Positions 30,435 to 38,726 of a DNA stretch of 64,000 bases are shown here, in pieces; within the stretch, counting starts at the first letter, position 1; each line of letters starts with the position of its first letter. The stretch lies in NCBI RefSeq assembly GCF_001544835.2, contig NZ_FCNX02000010.1, positions 248,001 to 312,000 on the forward strand, in the 5' to 3' direction. The notes beneath the pieces are model-generated. The model did not search any database, was not told the origin of the DNA, and was given only the letters and a program-made list of their open reading frames with translations. Source of the stretch: Caballeronia fortuita (GTDB lineage: Bacteria; Pseudomonadota; Gammaproteobacteria; Burkholderiales; Burkholderiaceae). Both the position numbers and the translations under genes were made by a program.

Positions 30435-31856
30435 CTAGAAAAATAGCCAGCCCATAACGGCGAAAAGCGGCAAGAGAATCACGCCGGACCACGCCATGAA
30501 GCCGAAGAAACTCGGCATGCGCACGCCGCGCGATTCCGCGATCGCCTTCACCATGAAATTCGGCGCGTTGCCGATATACGTGTTCGCGCCCATGAAAACC
30601 GCGCCCGCGGAGATGGCGGCGAGCGTCGTGGCGTCGGTGGTCATGAGCGCGCGGGCATCGCCGCCCGCGAGATTGAAGAAGACGAGGTAGGTCGGCGCGT
30701 TGTCGAGAAACGAGGACAAGAGGCCGGTCGCCCAGAAATACGCGATGTCGACGGGCTTGCCCTGCGCGTCCGACACCGCCCGCACGATGCCCGCGAACGC
30801 GCCCGCCTCGCCCGCGCGCAGGATCGTGATGACGGGCGCGATGGTGATGAAGATGGCCGCAAACAGCTTCGCCACTTCCGCGATGGGCGCCCAGGCGAAC
30901 GCGTTGCCCGCGCGCGCGCTTTTCGGCGTGAGAACGAGCGAAGCCAGCAGCACGGCGACGAGCAGCACGTCGCGCACGAGGTTCTGCAACTGGACATGCG
31001 TGCCGAACACATCGAACGCGATGGCGGGCTTCCACACGCCGCTCATCAGCACGAGCACGACGATCACCGCGAGCAGCGCGAAGTTGATCTTGCCGTCGAT
31101 GCCGAGCTGCGGCGAGTCGGGCGTCGGATCGAGAAACGTGGACCGCGTGTCGTGGCGGCGCCAGTAGTACGTGTCGAGCGCATAGAAGACCGCGAGGAGG
31201 ATGGCGCAGACGAAGAGCATCGGCAGCGCGAGATGCAGTGTCGTCCAGAAGAAGCCGACGCCGTTCAGAAAGCCGAGGAACAGCGGCGGATCGCCGAGCG
31301 GCGTGAGCGAGCCGCCCGCGTTCGCGACAAGGAAGATGAAGAACACGACGACGTGCACGACATGCTTGCGATTGTCGTTCGCGCGCAGAAGCGGACGGAT
31401 CAGCAGCATGGCCGCGCCGGTCGTGCCCATGACGCTCGCGAGCGCAGTGCCGAGCGCGAGCAGGCCGGTGTTCAGACGCGCGGAGCCGTGCAGATTGCCG
31501 CGCACGCATATGCCGCCCGCGACCGTATAGAGCGACGCCAGCAAAACGATGAACGGCACGTACTCTTCGAGCATCGCGTGGACGAGCACGCTGCCCGCCG
31601 CGCCGAATCCGAAGGCAAGCGCGAACGGCGCAAGAAACGCGATCGCCCACGCGGCCGCGATCTTGCCGTAGTGGTGATGCCAGAGCTTCGGCGCGACGAG
31701 CGGAAACATCGCGATGGACAGCAGAATGCCGACGAACGGAATGCTCCACGTCGCGGGCAGCGTCGCGCCGTCGGGCATCGCGGCGGCGGCTGGCGCCGCG
31801 ATCAGCGCCAGCATTGCGCATGGCGCGCAAAAAACCAGACGCCGCATCTGACTCAC
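30435..31856 (-). CDS. NhaD-type sodium:proton antiporter
   Basis: A polytopic membrane protein of 473 residues with about 11-12 hydrophobic helices and an N-terminal signal-like segment (VFCAPCAMLALIAAPAAAA). Motifs FSSFLDNAPTYLVFFNLAGGD-like and GANTYIGNAPNFMVK match the NhaD/ArsB ion-transporter superfamily. The GTG start at 31856 overlaps the preceding LUD-gene stop (GTGA); the ATG at 31847 is an alternative. The transported ion is inferred from family only. Confidence 0.88.
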   Translation of the reverse strand: MSQMRRLVFCAPCAMLALIAAPAAAAMPDGATLPATWSIPFVGILLSIAMFPLVAPKLWHHHYGKIAAAWAIAFLAPFALAFGFGAAGSVLVHAMLEEYVPFIVLLASLYTVAGGICVRGNLHGSARLNTGLLALGTALASVMGTTGAAMLLIRPLLRANDNRKHVVHVVVFFIFLVANAGGSLTPLGDPPLFLGFLNGVGFFWTTLHLALPMLFVCAILLAVFYALDTYYWRRHDTRSTFLDPTPDSPQLGIDGKINFALLAVIVVLVLMSGVWKPAIAFDVFGTHVQLQNLVRDVLLVAVLLASLVLTPKSARAGNAFAWAPIAEVAKLFAAIFITIAPVITILRAGEAGAFAGIVRAVSDAQGKPVDIAYFWATGLLSSFLDNAPTYLVFFNLAGGDARALMTTDATTLAAISAGAVFMGANTYIGNAPNFMVKAIAESRGVRMPSFFGFMAWSGVILLPLFAVMGWLFF

Positions 31857-32524
31857 GCTCCCCGCACGACGATCACATGCACGCGATACGGCCCATGCGC
31901 GCCGAGCACGATGGTCTGCTCGATATCGCCGGTGCGCGACGGCCCCGACACGAAGTTCACCGCGCGCGGCAGCTCGCCCCGCTCGGCGCGCATCAGCGCG
32001 AAAGCGTCTTCATGCGCCGCGACGATGCGCGATGCAGGCACGATCGCGATGTGCGTCTGCGGCAGGAGCGCGCCGGATGCGGGCGTCTCGCCGCCCGAAA
32101 GCAGCACGAGCGAACCGGTTTCGGCCGTTGCGCAGAAACAGCCGGTGATGCCGACCAGATCGGCGTCGGCGGGCTTGCGAAACGCCGCCTGAATACCCGC
32201 TTGCGTCCACGGAAGACCGACGAGCGCCGGCCACGCGACGGCATCGACTGGAAGATTCAGCGATTGGAGATAGCGCGCGGCTTCGGCGGGCGCGTCGACG
32301 AGCGCTTCGACTTCAGCGACGGTCGTGGACAGACGCTCGGCTTCGAGCGTGAAGCGTGCGATCAGCTCGTCGCGCGACTGAGGCAACGGCGGACGCGGAC
32401 CTGCCGGATGCCGCTCGACATACGCTTGCGCGGCCTCGCGTTCGGCATCCGTGGCGGTGCCGCGACGGCCCTGCGCGCTGCGAATGCGCGCGAGAATATT
32501 GCGGCGCGCGGCCGATGTATCCAT
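31853..32524 (-). CDS. LUD (LutC-like) domain protein
   Basis: A 223-residue LUD-domain protein starting MDTSAARRNILARIRSAQGR at the ATG 32522-32524. Conserved segments are LVGITGCFCATAETGSLVL, LLPQTHIAIVPASRIVAAHED and VNFVSGPSRTGDIEQTIVLGAHGP, which match LutC. It is separate from the lutABC operon at 36-38.6 kb and is co-transcribed with the antiporter. A TATAAT at 32588-32593 on the minus strand is a possible -10, without a good -35. Confidence 0.9.
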   Translation of the reverse strand: MDTSAARRNILARIRSAQGRRGTATDAEREAAQAYVERHPAGPRPPLPQSRDELIARFTLEAERLSTTVAEVEALVDAPAEAARYLQSLNLPVDAVAWPALVGLPWTQAGIQAAFRKPADADLVGITGCFCATAETGSLVLLSGGETPASGALLPQTHIAIVPASRIVAAHEDAFALMRAERGELPRAVNFVSGPSRTGDIEQTIVLGAHGPYRVHVIVVRGA

Positions 32525-32658
32525 GGTGCCGTCCTCGTATTGGCGTGCCTGACATTCGTGCGCCGCACAGGCCGGCGACGCGTTCGAATTATAGCGAGCG
32601 GCCCCGGCACGCGAACCTCGGCCGAACGGCATAGGCCGGATGCACGAACGCGCGTCGC

Positions 32659-33849
32659 TCAGTCGTCGCCGACCGGCTGCTCGATGCCGAAGACCTGGCG
32701 CAGATAGGCGAGATACGCCTTGTCGTCGCACATGTTCTTGCCGGGCGAATCCGAAAGTTTCGCGACCGGCTGACCGTTGCAGCGAACCATCTTGATGACG
32801 ATCTGCAGCGGCTGATAACCGAGATCGTTGGTTAGATTCGTGCCGACACCGAATGCGAGCTGGCAACGGCCGCGAAAGCGCTCGTATAGTTGCAGCACCT
32901 TCGGGATATCGAGCGCGTCGGAGAAGACGAGCACCTTCGTGCGCGGGTCGCAGCGGTTTTCCTCGTAATGCCGGATGAGGCGCTCGCCCCAGTCGAAGGG
33001 ATCGCCGGAGTCGTGGCGCGCGCCGTCGAAGAGCTTGCAGAAGTACATGTCGAAGTCGCGCAGGAACGCCTTCATGCCGTAGACGTCAGACAGCGCGATG
33101 CCGAGGTCGCCGCGATATTCCTTCGCCCACATCTCGAAGCCGAAGATCTGCGAGTCGCGCAGACGCGGGCCCAGCGCCTGACAGGCCTGAAGATACTCGT
33201 GCGCCATCGTGCCGAGCGGTCGAAGGCCGTGCTTCATCGCATAAAAGCAGTTGCTCGTGCCGGCGAATTGCGCGCCGAGCTTTTCCTTCAGCGTCAGCAC
33301 GACTTCCTCGTGCCATTGCCCGGAAAAGCGGCGGCGCGTGCCGTAGTCGGCAATCTTGCAATCGGAATATTCAGGCGGCGTGGCGAGCAGCTTGATCTTG
33401 TCGCGCAGGCGCTCGCGGCCGGTCTCGTACTCGGGCTTGCGCTGCGTGTTGCGGAAGTAGACCTCGTTGACGATCGCGAGCACCGGAATCTCGAAGAGAA
33501 TCGTGTGCAGCCACGGCCCTTCGATCTCGATGTCGATCTCGCCGTTCTTCTTCGGCGACGGCGCGATGCGGATGGACTTCTCGTTCAGATGAAAGAGCGC
33601 GAGGAAGTCGATGAAGTCGCTCTTGATGAAGCGCATGCGCCGCAAATAGTCCAGCTCTTCTTCCTTGAAGCGCAGGTTGCAGAGCTGGCGCACTTCGTCG
33701 CGGATCTCGTCGATGTACGGCACGAGATCGACGTTCGGCGTGCGGCAGCGAAAGCGATATTCGACGTGCGCCGCCGGGAAGTGATGCAGCACCACCTGCA
33801 TCATCGTGAACTTGTAGAGGTCGGTGTCGAGCAGCGAATTGATGATCAT
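32659..33849 (-). CDS. pncB: Nicotinate phosphoribosyltransferase
   Basis: Converts nicotinate and PRPP to nicotinate mononucleotide in NAD salvage. The 396-residue product starts [25 protein letters not shown]. The regulatory phosphorylated histidine lies in [18 protein letters not shown], and [21 protein letters not shown] is typical of the PRPP site. The frame extends seven codons upstream, but the ATG at 33847-33849 fits the family. It is upstream of the LUD gene by 134 bp. Confidence 0.96.
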   Translation of the reverse strand: MIINSLLDTDLYKFTMMQVVLHHFPAAHVEYRFRCRTPNVDLVPYIDEIRDEVRQLCNLRFKEEELDYLRRMRFIKSDFIDFLALFHLNEKSIRIAPSPKKNGEIDIEIEGPWLHTILFEIPVLAIVNEVYFRNTQRKPEYETGRERLRDKIKLLATPPEYSDCKIADYGTRRRFSGQWHEEVVLTLKEKLGAQFAGTSNCFYAMKHGLRPLGTMAHEYLQACQALGPRLRDSQIFGFEMWAKEYRGDLGIALSDVYGMKAFLRDFDMYFCKLFDGARHDSGDPFDWGERLIRHYEENRCDPRTKVLVFSDALDIPKVLQLYERFRGRCQLAFGVGTNLTNDLGYQPLQIVIKMVRCNGQPVAKLSDSPGKNMCDDKAYLAYLRQVFGIEQPVGDD

Positions 33850-34140
33850 GGTTCTGACGGGAACATCCACGCGAATGGACCGCGCGCTCTGGCCTTGCCG
33901 CCGGCGCGAAGCCTCATGCCTTTAGGGCCATGTTACCCGAATGTGCGCGAAGGGATGACCATGCGCCACCCATTTGCGGAGCCGTGCATACATAAATCAC
34001 GAATCAATATAAAGCGCGCTTCGTGCGGCTCGTGCCCGCTTTTACCGTTACGCTACAATATGCGTTTCGGCAGACGCACCTCCCGGCCTACGCAGCCGCC
34101 CAGGGCGCCGCCCCCACGAATTCCGCATGCAGGAGCCTGA
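33850..34140. other. Divergent spacer between pncB and fdxA
   Basis: A 291-bp intergenic region with no supported ORF. A TACAAT (-10-like) lies at 34054-34059 on the plus strand, about 80 bases before fdxA, embedded in GTTACGCTACAATA. A TATAAA lies near 34009-34014. Neither has a good -35. A GGAG-containing Shine-Dalgarno (GCAGGAGCCTGA) precedes fdxA. Confidence 0.4.
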
Positions 34141-34464
34141 ATGACTCACGTTGTGACCGAAAGCTGCATCAAGTGCAAGTACACCGATTGCGTGGACGTG
34201 TGCCCGGTGGATTGCTTCCGCGAAGGTCCCAACTTTCTCGCGATCGATCCGGACGAGTGCATCGACTGCGCCGTTTGCGTGGCCGAGTGCCCGGTCAATG
34301 CGATCTACGCCGAAGAAGATGTCCCCGGAGATCAGCAGCACTTCACCGAACTCAACGCGGAACTCGCGCGCAACTGGCCGAGCATCACGAAGACCAAGGG
34401 ATCGCTGCCCGAAGCGGACGAGTTCAAGGACGTCAAGGAAAAGCTGAACCTGCTCGAACGCTGA
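34141..34464 (+). CDS. fdxA: 7Fe ferredoxin FdxA
   Basis: A 107-residue electron carrier with one [3Fe-4S] and one [4Fe-4S] cluster. The N-terminal half has [18 protein letters not shown] and the second motif is [16 protein letters not shown]. The C-terminal extension (about residues 60-107) is characteristic of the Azotobacter-type FdI/FdxA family. It is transcribed alone, followed by two tRNA genes. Confidence 0.96.
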   Translation: MTHVVTESCIKCKYTDCVDVCPVDCFREGPNFLAIDPDECIDCAVCVAECPVNAIYAEEDVPGDQQHFTELNAELARNWPSITKTKGSLPEADEFKDVKEKLNLLER

Positions 34465-34539
34465 TTCAGCGATACTCGGGGCGGCACTAGCGCCTGGTGC
34501 AAAGTTGTATCGCGTGTCATATCGAATGAAGTTTGATCG

Positions 34540-34568
34540 TTGACACGCGCGAAATCGCCCCCTATAAT
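34540..34568 (+). promoter_or_regulatory. Perfect consensus sigma-70 promoter for the tRNA-Asn pair
   Basis: TTGACA (34540-34545), a 17-base spacer and TATAAT (34563-34568): all twelve consensus bases match with optimal spacing. Transcription would start near 34575, 16 bases before the first tRNA. Such strength is typical of stable RNA genes. Confidence 0.92.
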
Positions 34569-34590
34569 TTCGCTTCTCTGCTGTAGATGT

Positions 34591-34666
34591 TCCCCGATAG
34601 CTCAGTCGGTAGAGCGCCGGACTGTTAATCCGTAGGTCCCTGGTTCGAGCCCAGGTCGGGGAGCCA
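34591..34666 (+). tRNA. tRNA-Asn (anticodon GTT), copy 1
   Basis: A 76-base cloverleaf with acceptor TCCCCGA pairing with TCGGGGA, discriminator G and an encoded CCA end. The D-arm is GCTCAGTCGGTAGAGC, the anticodon loop is CTGTTAA (GTT), and the T-arm is CTGGTTCGAGCCCAG. It reads AAC and AAU codons. Confidence 0.98.
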
Positions 34667-34693
34667 AGAACTCCAGCAAGTCGGTTTTAAAAG

Positions 34694-34720
34694 AACCCAG
34701 TCGATCGGCTGGGTTTTTTT
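34694..34720 (+). terminator. Terminator-like hairpin between the two tRNA-Asn genes
   Basis: ACCCAG and CTGGGT flank a short TCGATCGG segment and are followed by seven T residues. It would end many transcripts before the second tRNA gene, unless the hairpin is mainly a processing signal. Confidence 0.75.
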
Positions 34721-34744
34721 CTCAGTTGCAGATGTATCAGTTGT

Positions 34745-34820
34745 TCCCCGATAGCTCAGTCGGTAGAGCGCCGGACTGTTAATCCGTAGGTCCCTGGTTC
34801 GAGCCCAGGTCGGGGAGCCA
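34745..34820 (+). tRNA. tRNA-Asn (anticodon GTT), copy 2
   Basis: All 76 bases are identical to the first tRNA-Asn, including the encoded CCA. The flanks differ. I see no good separate promoter between the copies, so expression probably comes from the upstream promoter by read-through. Confidence 0.98.
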
Positions 34821-34835
34821 AAGAGCTTCAGCCAA

Positions 34836-34869
34836 AAGCCCAGTCAATGCGACTGGGCTTTTTGTTTTT
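34836..34869 (+). terminator. Intrinsic terminator after the tRNA-Asn pair
   Basis: A 9-bp stem (AGCCCAGTC / GACTGGGCT) with loop AATGC is followed by TTTTTGTTTTT. Confidence 0.9.
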
Positions 34870-34999
34870 GCGCCCTCTCGACCTTTTACGCCGCTGTCGG
34901 AACGCTTCGCGTTCAGTCGTTTAAGCAGTCTTTTGGCAGCCGCCGCATAATTTCCAAAAGCAGACAGATGGCAGCGATCGAGCAAGAAGGAGCAACGAC

Positions 35000-35902
35000 A
35001 TGCGCTGGCTTTTGTTGTTCATCTTTATCGCGTGTGCGGCCTATACGCACTGGCGCGGCAAAGTCCGGCACGGCTTCTTCCGGCAACTTTCAGATCATTC
35101 GACGTTCATGTCGCCGCTGAACGGCTTCGTCTATCTGTTCTCGCGCGTGCCCTCGACGCCCTATCTGCAGCCGTCGCTCTTTCCCGAACTCGCGCCGCTC
35201 GGCGCGCAATGGGAAACGATCCGCGCCGAAGCCCTCGCGCTGCACGAAGCGAGCAAAATCCAGGCGGCGGACAAGTACAACGACATCGGCTTCAATTCTT
35301 TCTTCCGGCGCGGCTGGCGGCGCTTCTATCTCAAGTGGTATGACCGTCCGCATCCGTCCGCGGTCGCGATGTGCCCGAACACGCTCGCGATCCTGCAGAC
35401 CATCCCGACCGTCAAGGCCGCCATGTTCGCGATGCTTCCGCCCGGCGGCACGCTGACGCTGCATCGCGATCCGTACGCGGGTTCGCTGCGCTATCACCTC
35501 GGGCTCGTCACGCCGAACCAAGACGGCTGCGCGATCGTCGTCGATGGCGAGCGTTATTCGTGGCGCGACGGCGAGGCGGTCGTCTTCGATGAAACCTATC
35601 TGCACTGGGCCGAGAACCGGACGGACAAGGACCGCATCATTCTCTTCTGCGACATCGAGCGGCCGATGAAATACCGCTGGGCGCAGGCATTCAATCATGT
35701 CGTCGGCGGTTTTCTGATGCGCGCCGCCGCCTCGCCGAACGAAATCGGCGACCGCACCGGCGGGTTGAATCGCGCGTTCAAGTATCTATATTCCGTCCGG
35801 CTCGTCGGCAAGCGCCTGAAGGCGTGGAACCGGACGGTCTACTACATCGTGAAGTGGCTGCTGTTCGGCGGCATTGCCGTCGCGATTTTCTGGAAGCACT
35901 GA
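35000..35902 (+). CDS. lpxO: Lipid A hydroxylase LpxO (aspartyl/asparaginyl beta-hydroxylase family)
   Basis: Fe(II)/2-oxoglutarate dioxygenase that 2-hydroxylates lipid A acyl chains at the cytoplasmic membrane face. The 300-residue protein has membrane helices at both ends (residues 2-16 and about 281-297). The core contains TLHRDPYAGSLRYHLGLV with the HxD iron ligands, and DETYLHWAENRTD supplying the distal His and 2-oxoglutarate-binding Arg region. It has a good AAGGAG Shine-Dalgarno. It ends 4 bp before the converging lutC stop. Confidence 0.9.
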   Translation: MRWLLLFIFIACAAYTHWRGKVRHGFFRQLSDHSTFMSPLNGFVYLFSRVPSTPYLQPSLFPELAPLGAQWETIRAEALALHEASKIQAADKYNDIGFNSFFRRGWRRFYLKWYDRPHPSAVAMCPNTLAILQTIPTVKAAMFAMLPPGGTLTLHRDPYAGSLRYHLGLVTPNQDGCAIVVDGERYSWRDGEAVVFDETYLHWAENRTDKDRIILFCDIERPMKYRWAQAFNHVVGGFLMRAAASPNEIGDRTGGLNRAFKYLYSVRLVGKRLKAWNRTVYYIVKWLLFGGIAVAIFWKH

Positions 35903-35906
35903 GACT

Positions 35907-36488
35907 TCATGCGAGCCACACGACGGTCAGCGAGCGCACGCCCTGCGCGCCGCGAATCAGCACGCCTTCGATATCCGCCGTCGCCGATGGTCCGGTCACG
36001 AGCACCGCATAGCGCGCCGATTCGAAATCGTCCCGTCGATACACTTGCTGCAAGCCTTCGACGAGCAGCGCGGGATCGAGCAGCACGACGAGATGCTGCG
36101 ACAGATAGCCGATCGAATTCACCACGTACTCGCGCTCGCTGAACCACACCGAGCCCGTTTCCGCGACGCCGAAGCGCCCTCGCACGATGCCCACGTCGAC
36201 ATCCTGGAGGGATGCGGGAACGGTGTCGGACGAAAGGGGCCGCGTGCCGCCGACGCCCGGCACCGCCGATGCGATCACCTTCGCATCGGCGAAGCGCGAC
36301 GAGATCAGCGCGTTCACGTCGTCCAGACTGGCCGCTTCGACGCACGTTCCGCCCATCGCCGTCAGCGCGGCGGTAAAGCGCGCCTTCAGATCGCCTTCGG
36401 GCGCGGGGAAGACAGGCACGTCGGGGCGCGGGCGCGCTGCGGGCTGCGCCGCGCGAATCTTCGCCAGAAAAGCGTCGCGAGTCGTCAT
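35907..36488 (-). CDS. lutC: Lactate utilization protein C
   Basis: LUD-domain subunit of the LutABC L-lactate oxidation complex (193 residues). It begins MTTRDAFLAKIRAAQPA and carries GRFGVAETGSVWFSE, QHLVVLLDPALLVEGLQQVY and VTGPSATADIEGVLIRGAQGVRSLTVV, all typical. Its ATG overlaps the lutB stop by four bases. The frame continues upstream inside lutB but that is a shadow. Confidence 0.94.
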   Translation of the reverse strand: MTTRDAFLAKIRAAQPAARPRPDVPVFPAPEGDLKARFTAALTAMGGTCVEAASLDDVNALISSRFADAKVIASAVPGVGGTRPLSSDTVPASLQDVDVGIVRGRFGVAETGSVWFSEREYVVNSIGYLSQHLVVLLDPALLVEGLQQVYRRDDFESARYAVLVTGPSATADIEGVLIRGAQGVRSLTVVWLA

Positions 36489-37876
36489 TGATCGGGCTTC
36501 CTGTTCTTCTTGTACCACTCGTGGAAAGTCTCGGCGGGCGCTTCGGGCAGATCGCGCCCGCGTCCCCAGATGTTGAGCGGGTTGTAGAGCACGAAGTTGG
36601 GCAGACGCTTCAGCGCGCCGCCGAGCGATGCGACCGTCGCGCGATAAAGCGTCGGGCTCGCGAGCAGACGCCCCGCCATCTTCAGCACTTCCTGCTTCAC
36701 GAACGGCACCTCGTGCTTTTCGGCGATGACTTCGCGCCACTTGTAAATCTGCTCGTGGATGTTCACCTTAACGGGACACACGTTCGTGCAGCTGCCGTTC
36801 ATCGTCGAGGCGAACGGCAGCGCGCTGTAGCGCTTCAGATCGTGCGTCGGATTGATGATGGCGCCGATCGGCCCCGAATACGTGCCGCCATACGACAGCC
36901 CGCCGCTCCTCCGATACACCGGACACGTATTCATGCACGCGCCGCAGCGGATGCACTTGAGCGAGAACCAGAAGTCGTCCATCGCGAGACGCTCGGAGCG
37001 GCCGTTATCGACGAGGATGTAGTGCATCTCCGTGCCCGGACGCGGCGCGCGAAAGTGCGACGTGTACTGCGTAATCGGCGAGCCGAGCGCGCTTCTCGAC
37101 AGCATCCGCACGAAAACGCCTAGATCGGCGATCGTCGGAATGATCTTTTCGATGCCGATCGACGCGATATGCAGCGGCGGTACGTTCGCCGACAAATCCG
37201 CGTTGCCCTCGTTCGTGCATACGACCACCGTTCCCGTCTCCGCGACCGCGAAATTGCACCCGGTCATGCCGGCCGTCTTCTCGCGCACGAAATACGGCCG
37301 CGTGTTCATGCGCTGGCTTTCCGCGAGATAGTGGATGTCGCTGTTGTGCGGATCGGTGCCGATGGTCTTGCCGAACAGTTCCGCCACGTCCGCGCGCAGC
37401 TTGTGCACGGCGGGCACGACCATGTGACTCGGGTCCTGATGATCGAGCTGCTGGATGCGTTCGCCGAGATCGGTTTCCATCACCGTGATGCCGCGCGGCT
37501 CCAGATAGTCGCGCATGTAGCACTCGTCGGTGAGCATCGACTTGCTCTTCACGAGCGAGGTCATGCCGCGCTCGCTCATCAACTGGTAGACGAGCGCGTT
37601 GTGCTCCTCGGCGTTCGCCGCGAAGTGCACGACGACGCCGTTCTTCTCCGCCTGATCGACGAACTGCGCGATGTAATCGGCGAGATTGGACAGCGTATGT
37701 TCCTTGATCGCCGATGCGAGATCGCGCATCGTCTCCCATTCGGGAATGCCGTGCGCCTGCGCGTCGCGCTTGCTGCGCAAGTCCCAAAGACGCTTGTCAT
37801 GGAACGCGACGTGATCCGGCTTCTGCAGAAACGCGCCCGCCGCCTTCGCGTGATCGATTCGTACGCTCTTGCTCAT
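36485..37876 (-). CDS. lutB: Lactate utilization iron-sulfur protein B
   Basis: A 463-residue protein with an N-terminal LUD domain (TSLVKSKSMLTDECYM, VTDLG-like motifs, SDIHYLAESQR) and a C-terminal ferredoxin domain with CIRCGACMNTCPVYR and CTNVCPVKVN cluster ligands. It passes electrons from lactate oxidation. It starts MSKSVRIDHAKAAGAF and overlaps lutA by four bases. Confidence 0.95.
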   Translation of the reverse strand: MSKSVRIDHAKAAGAFLQKPDHVAFHDKRLWDLRSKRDAQAHGIPEWETMRDLASAIKEHTLSNLADYIAQFVDQAEKNGVVVHFAANAEEHNALVYQLMSERGMTSLVKSKSMLTDECYMRDYLEPRGITVMETDLGERIQQLDHQDPSHMVVPAVHKLRADVAELFGKTIGTDPHNSDIHYLAESQRMNTRPYFVREKTAGMTGCNFAVAETGTVVVCTNEGNADLSANVPPLHIASIGIEKIIPTIADLGVFVRMLSRSALGSPITQYTSHFRAPRPGTEMHYILVDNGRSERLAMDDFWFSLKCIRCGACMNTCPVYRRSGGLSYGGTYSGPIGAIINPTHDLKRYSALPFASTMNGSCTNVCPVKVNIHEQIYKWREVIAEKHEVPFVKQEVLKMAGRLLASPTLYRATVASLGGALKRLPNFVLYNPLNIWGRGRDLPEAPAETFHEWYKKNRKPDQ

Positions 37877-38616
37877 GCGCGCGCTCCGTTCAGAACCTGC
37901 GCGATATGGATGAACTTCGCATCGGCTTTCATGCGCTCGGCGCAGCCTTGCTGATGCATGAGACACGACATGTCGCCCGAGACGATGTACTCCGCGCCCG
38001 CGCCGACGTGATCGCGTACCTTGTCCTGCCCCATGCGCACGGAGACGGCCTCTTCGGTCACCGAGAACGTGCCGCCGAAACCGCAGCATTCGTCGGGACG
38101 CGCGGGCGCGACGAACTCGATGCCCTTCACGCCTTCGAGCAGCGCGCGCGGCTTCGAGAACGGCGTGCCCGCCACTTCCGAATTCGATGTCTCGCGCAGA
38201 TGCCGCACGGCGCTGCAACTGTTGTGCAGCCCGACCTTGTGCGGGAATTCGGCCCACGGAAACGCGCGCACCTTCAGCACATCGTGAAGAAACTCGACGA
38301 GTTCGAACGTATTACGGCGCACCTTCTGCACCGCGCTCGTCTGCTCGATCGCGGTGAAATGCTCGCGCACGTGATGCGTGCAACTCGCCGACGGTCCGAC
38401 GACGTAATCGTAGTCCGCGAAGTTGCGGGCGAAGACGCGCTCGGCGCCGGCCGCGTCCTTGTGCGCGCCGCTATTGGCCATCGGCTGGCCGCAGCAGGTC
38501 TGATCCTGCGGATAGTCGACATCCACGCCCAGCCGTTCGAGCAATTCCAGCGTGGCGATGCCGATTTGCGGATAGAAAGCGTCGATGAAACACGGAACGA
38601 ACAGGGCAACTTTCAT
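37873..38616 (-). CDS. lutA: Lactate utilization protein A
   Basis: A 247-residue protein with two cysteine-rich CCG domains (QTCCGQPMANSG, about residue 40, and PDECCGFGGTFS, about residue 170), as in the catalytic iron-sulfur subunit of LutABC and GlcF-like oxidoreductases. It starts MKVALFVPCFIDAFYPQIG at the ATG 38614-38616. It is the first gene of lutABC, directly downstream of a promoter covered by a palindromic operator. Confidence 0.95.
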   Translation of the reverse strand: MKVALFVPCFIDAFYPQIGIATLELLERLGVDVDYPQDQTCCGQPMANSGAHKDAAGAERVFARNFADYDYVVGPSASCTHHVREHFTAIEQTSAVQKVRRNTFELVEFLHDVLKVRAFPWAEFPHKVGLHNSCSAVRHLRETSNSEVAGTPFSKPRALLEGVKGIEFVAPARPDECCGFGGTFSVTEEAVSVRMGQDKVRDHVGAGAEYIVSGDMSCLMHQQGCAERMKADAKFIHIAQVLNGARA

Positions 38617-38638
38617 GACGGATTCGGCGATTGGTAAG

Positions 38639-38653
38639 CTTGGTCTGACCAAG
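38639..38653. promoter_or_regulatory. FadR/LldR-type operator between lutA and its regulator
   Basis: A perfect 15-base palindrome, CTTGGTCTGACCAAG. Its core TGGTCTGACCA matches the TNGTNNNACNA consensus described for the FadR subfamily of GntR regulators (LldR, PdhR). It lies immediately downstream of the lutA -10 and would cover the lutA transcription start, a repressor position. Confidence 0.85.
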
Positions 38654-38682
38654 ACTTTAAAGAGATGCCCGATTCGTGTCAA
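38654..38682 (-). promoter_or_regulatory. lutA promoter
   Basis: On the minus strand TTGACA (38677-38682) and TAAAGT (38654-38659) are spaced by 17 bases. The -35 is perfect and the -10 matches four of six. The operator starts at the next base. The 5' leader to lutA would be about 30 bases. Confidence 0.7.
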
Positions 38683-38726
38683 ACTCGGGCATTCCCCCGG
38701 CTTTCACCACGCATTCACGTCGAACG

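Noticed and set aside
29500-31830. 776-residue minus-strand ORF across dehydrogenase and antiporter
   Set aside because: It overlaps two clear genes in another frame and has the Arg/Ala-rich composition of a shadow.
38676-38726. Upstream start for the lut regulator
   Set aside because: The extra codons overlap the divergent lutA promoter and do not resemble the family N terminus.
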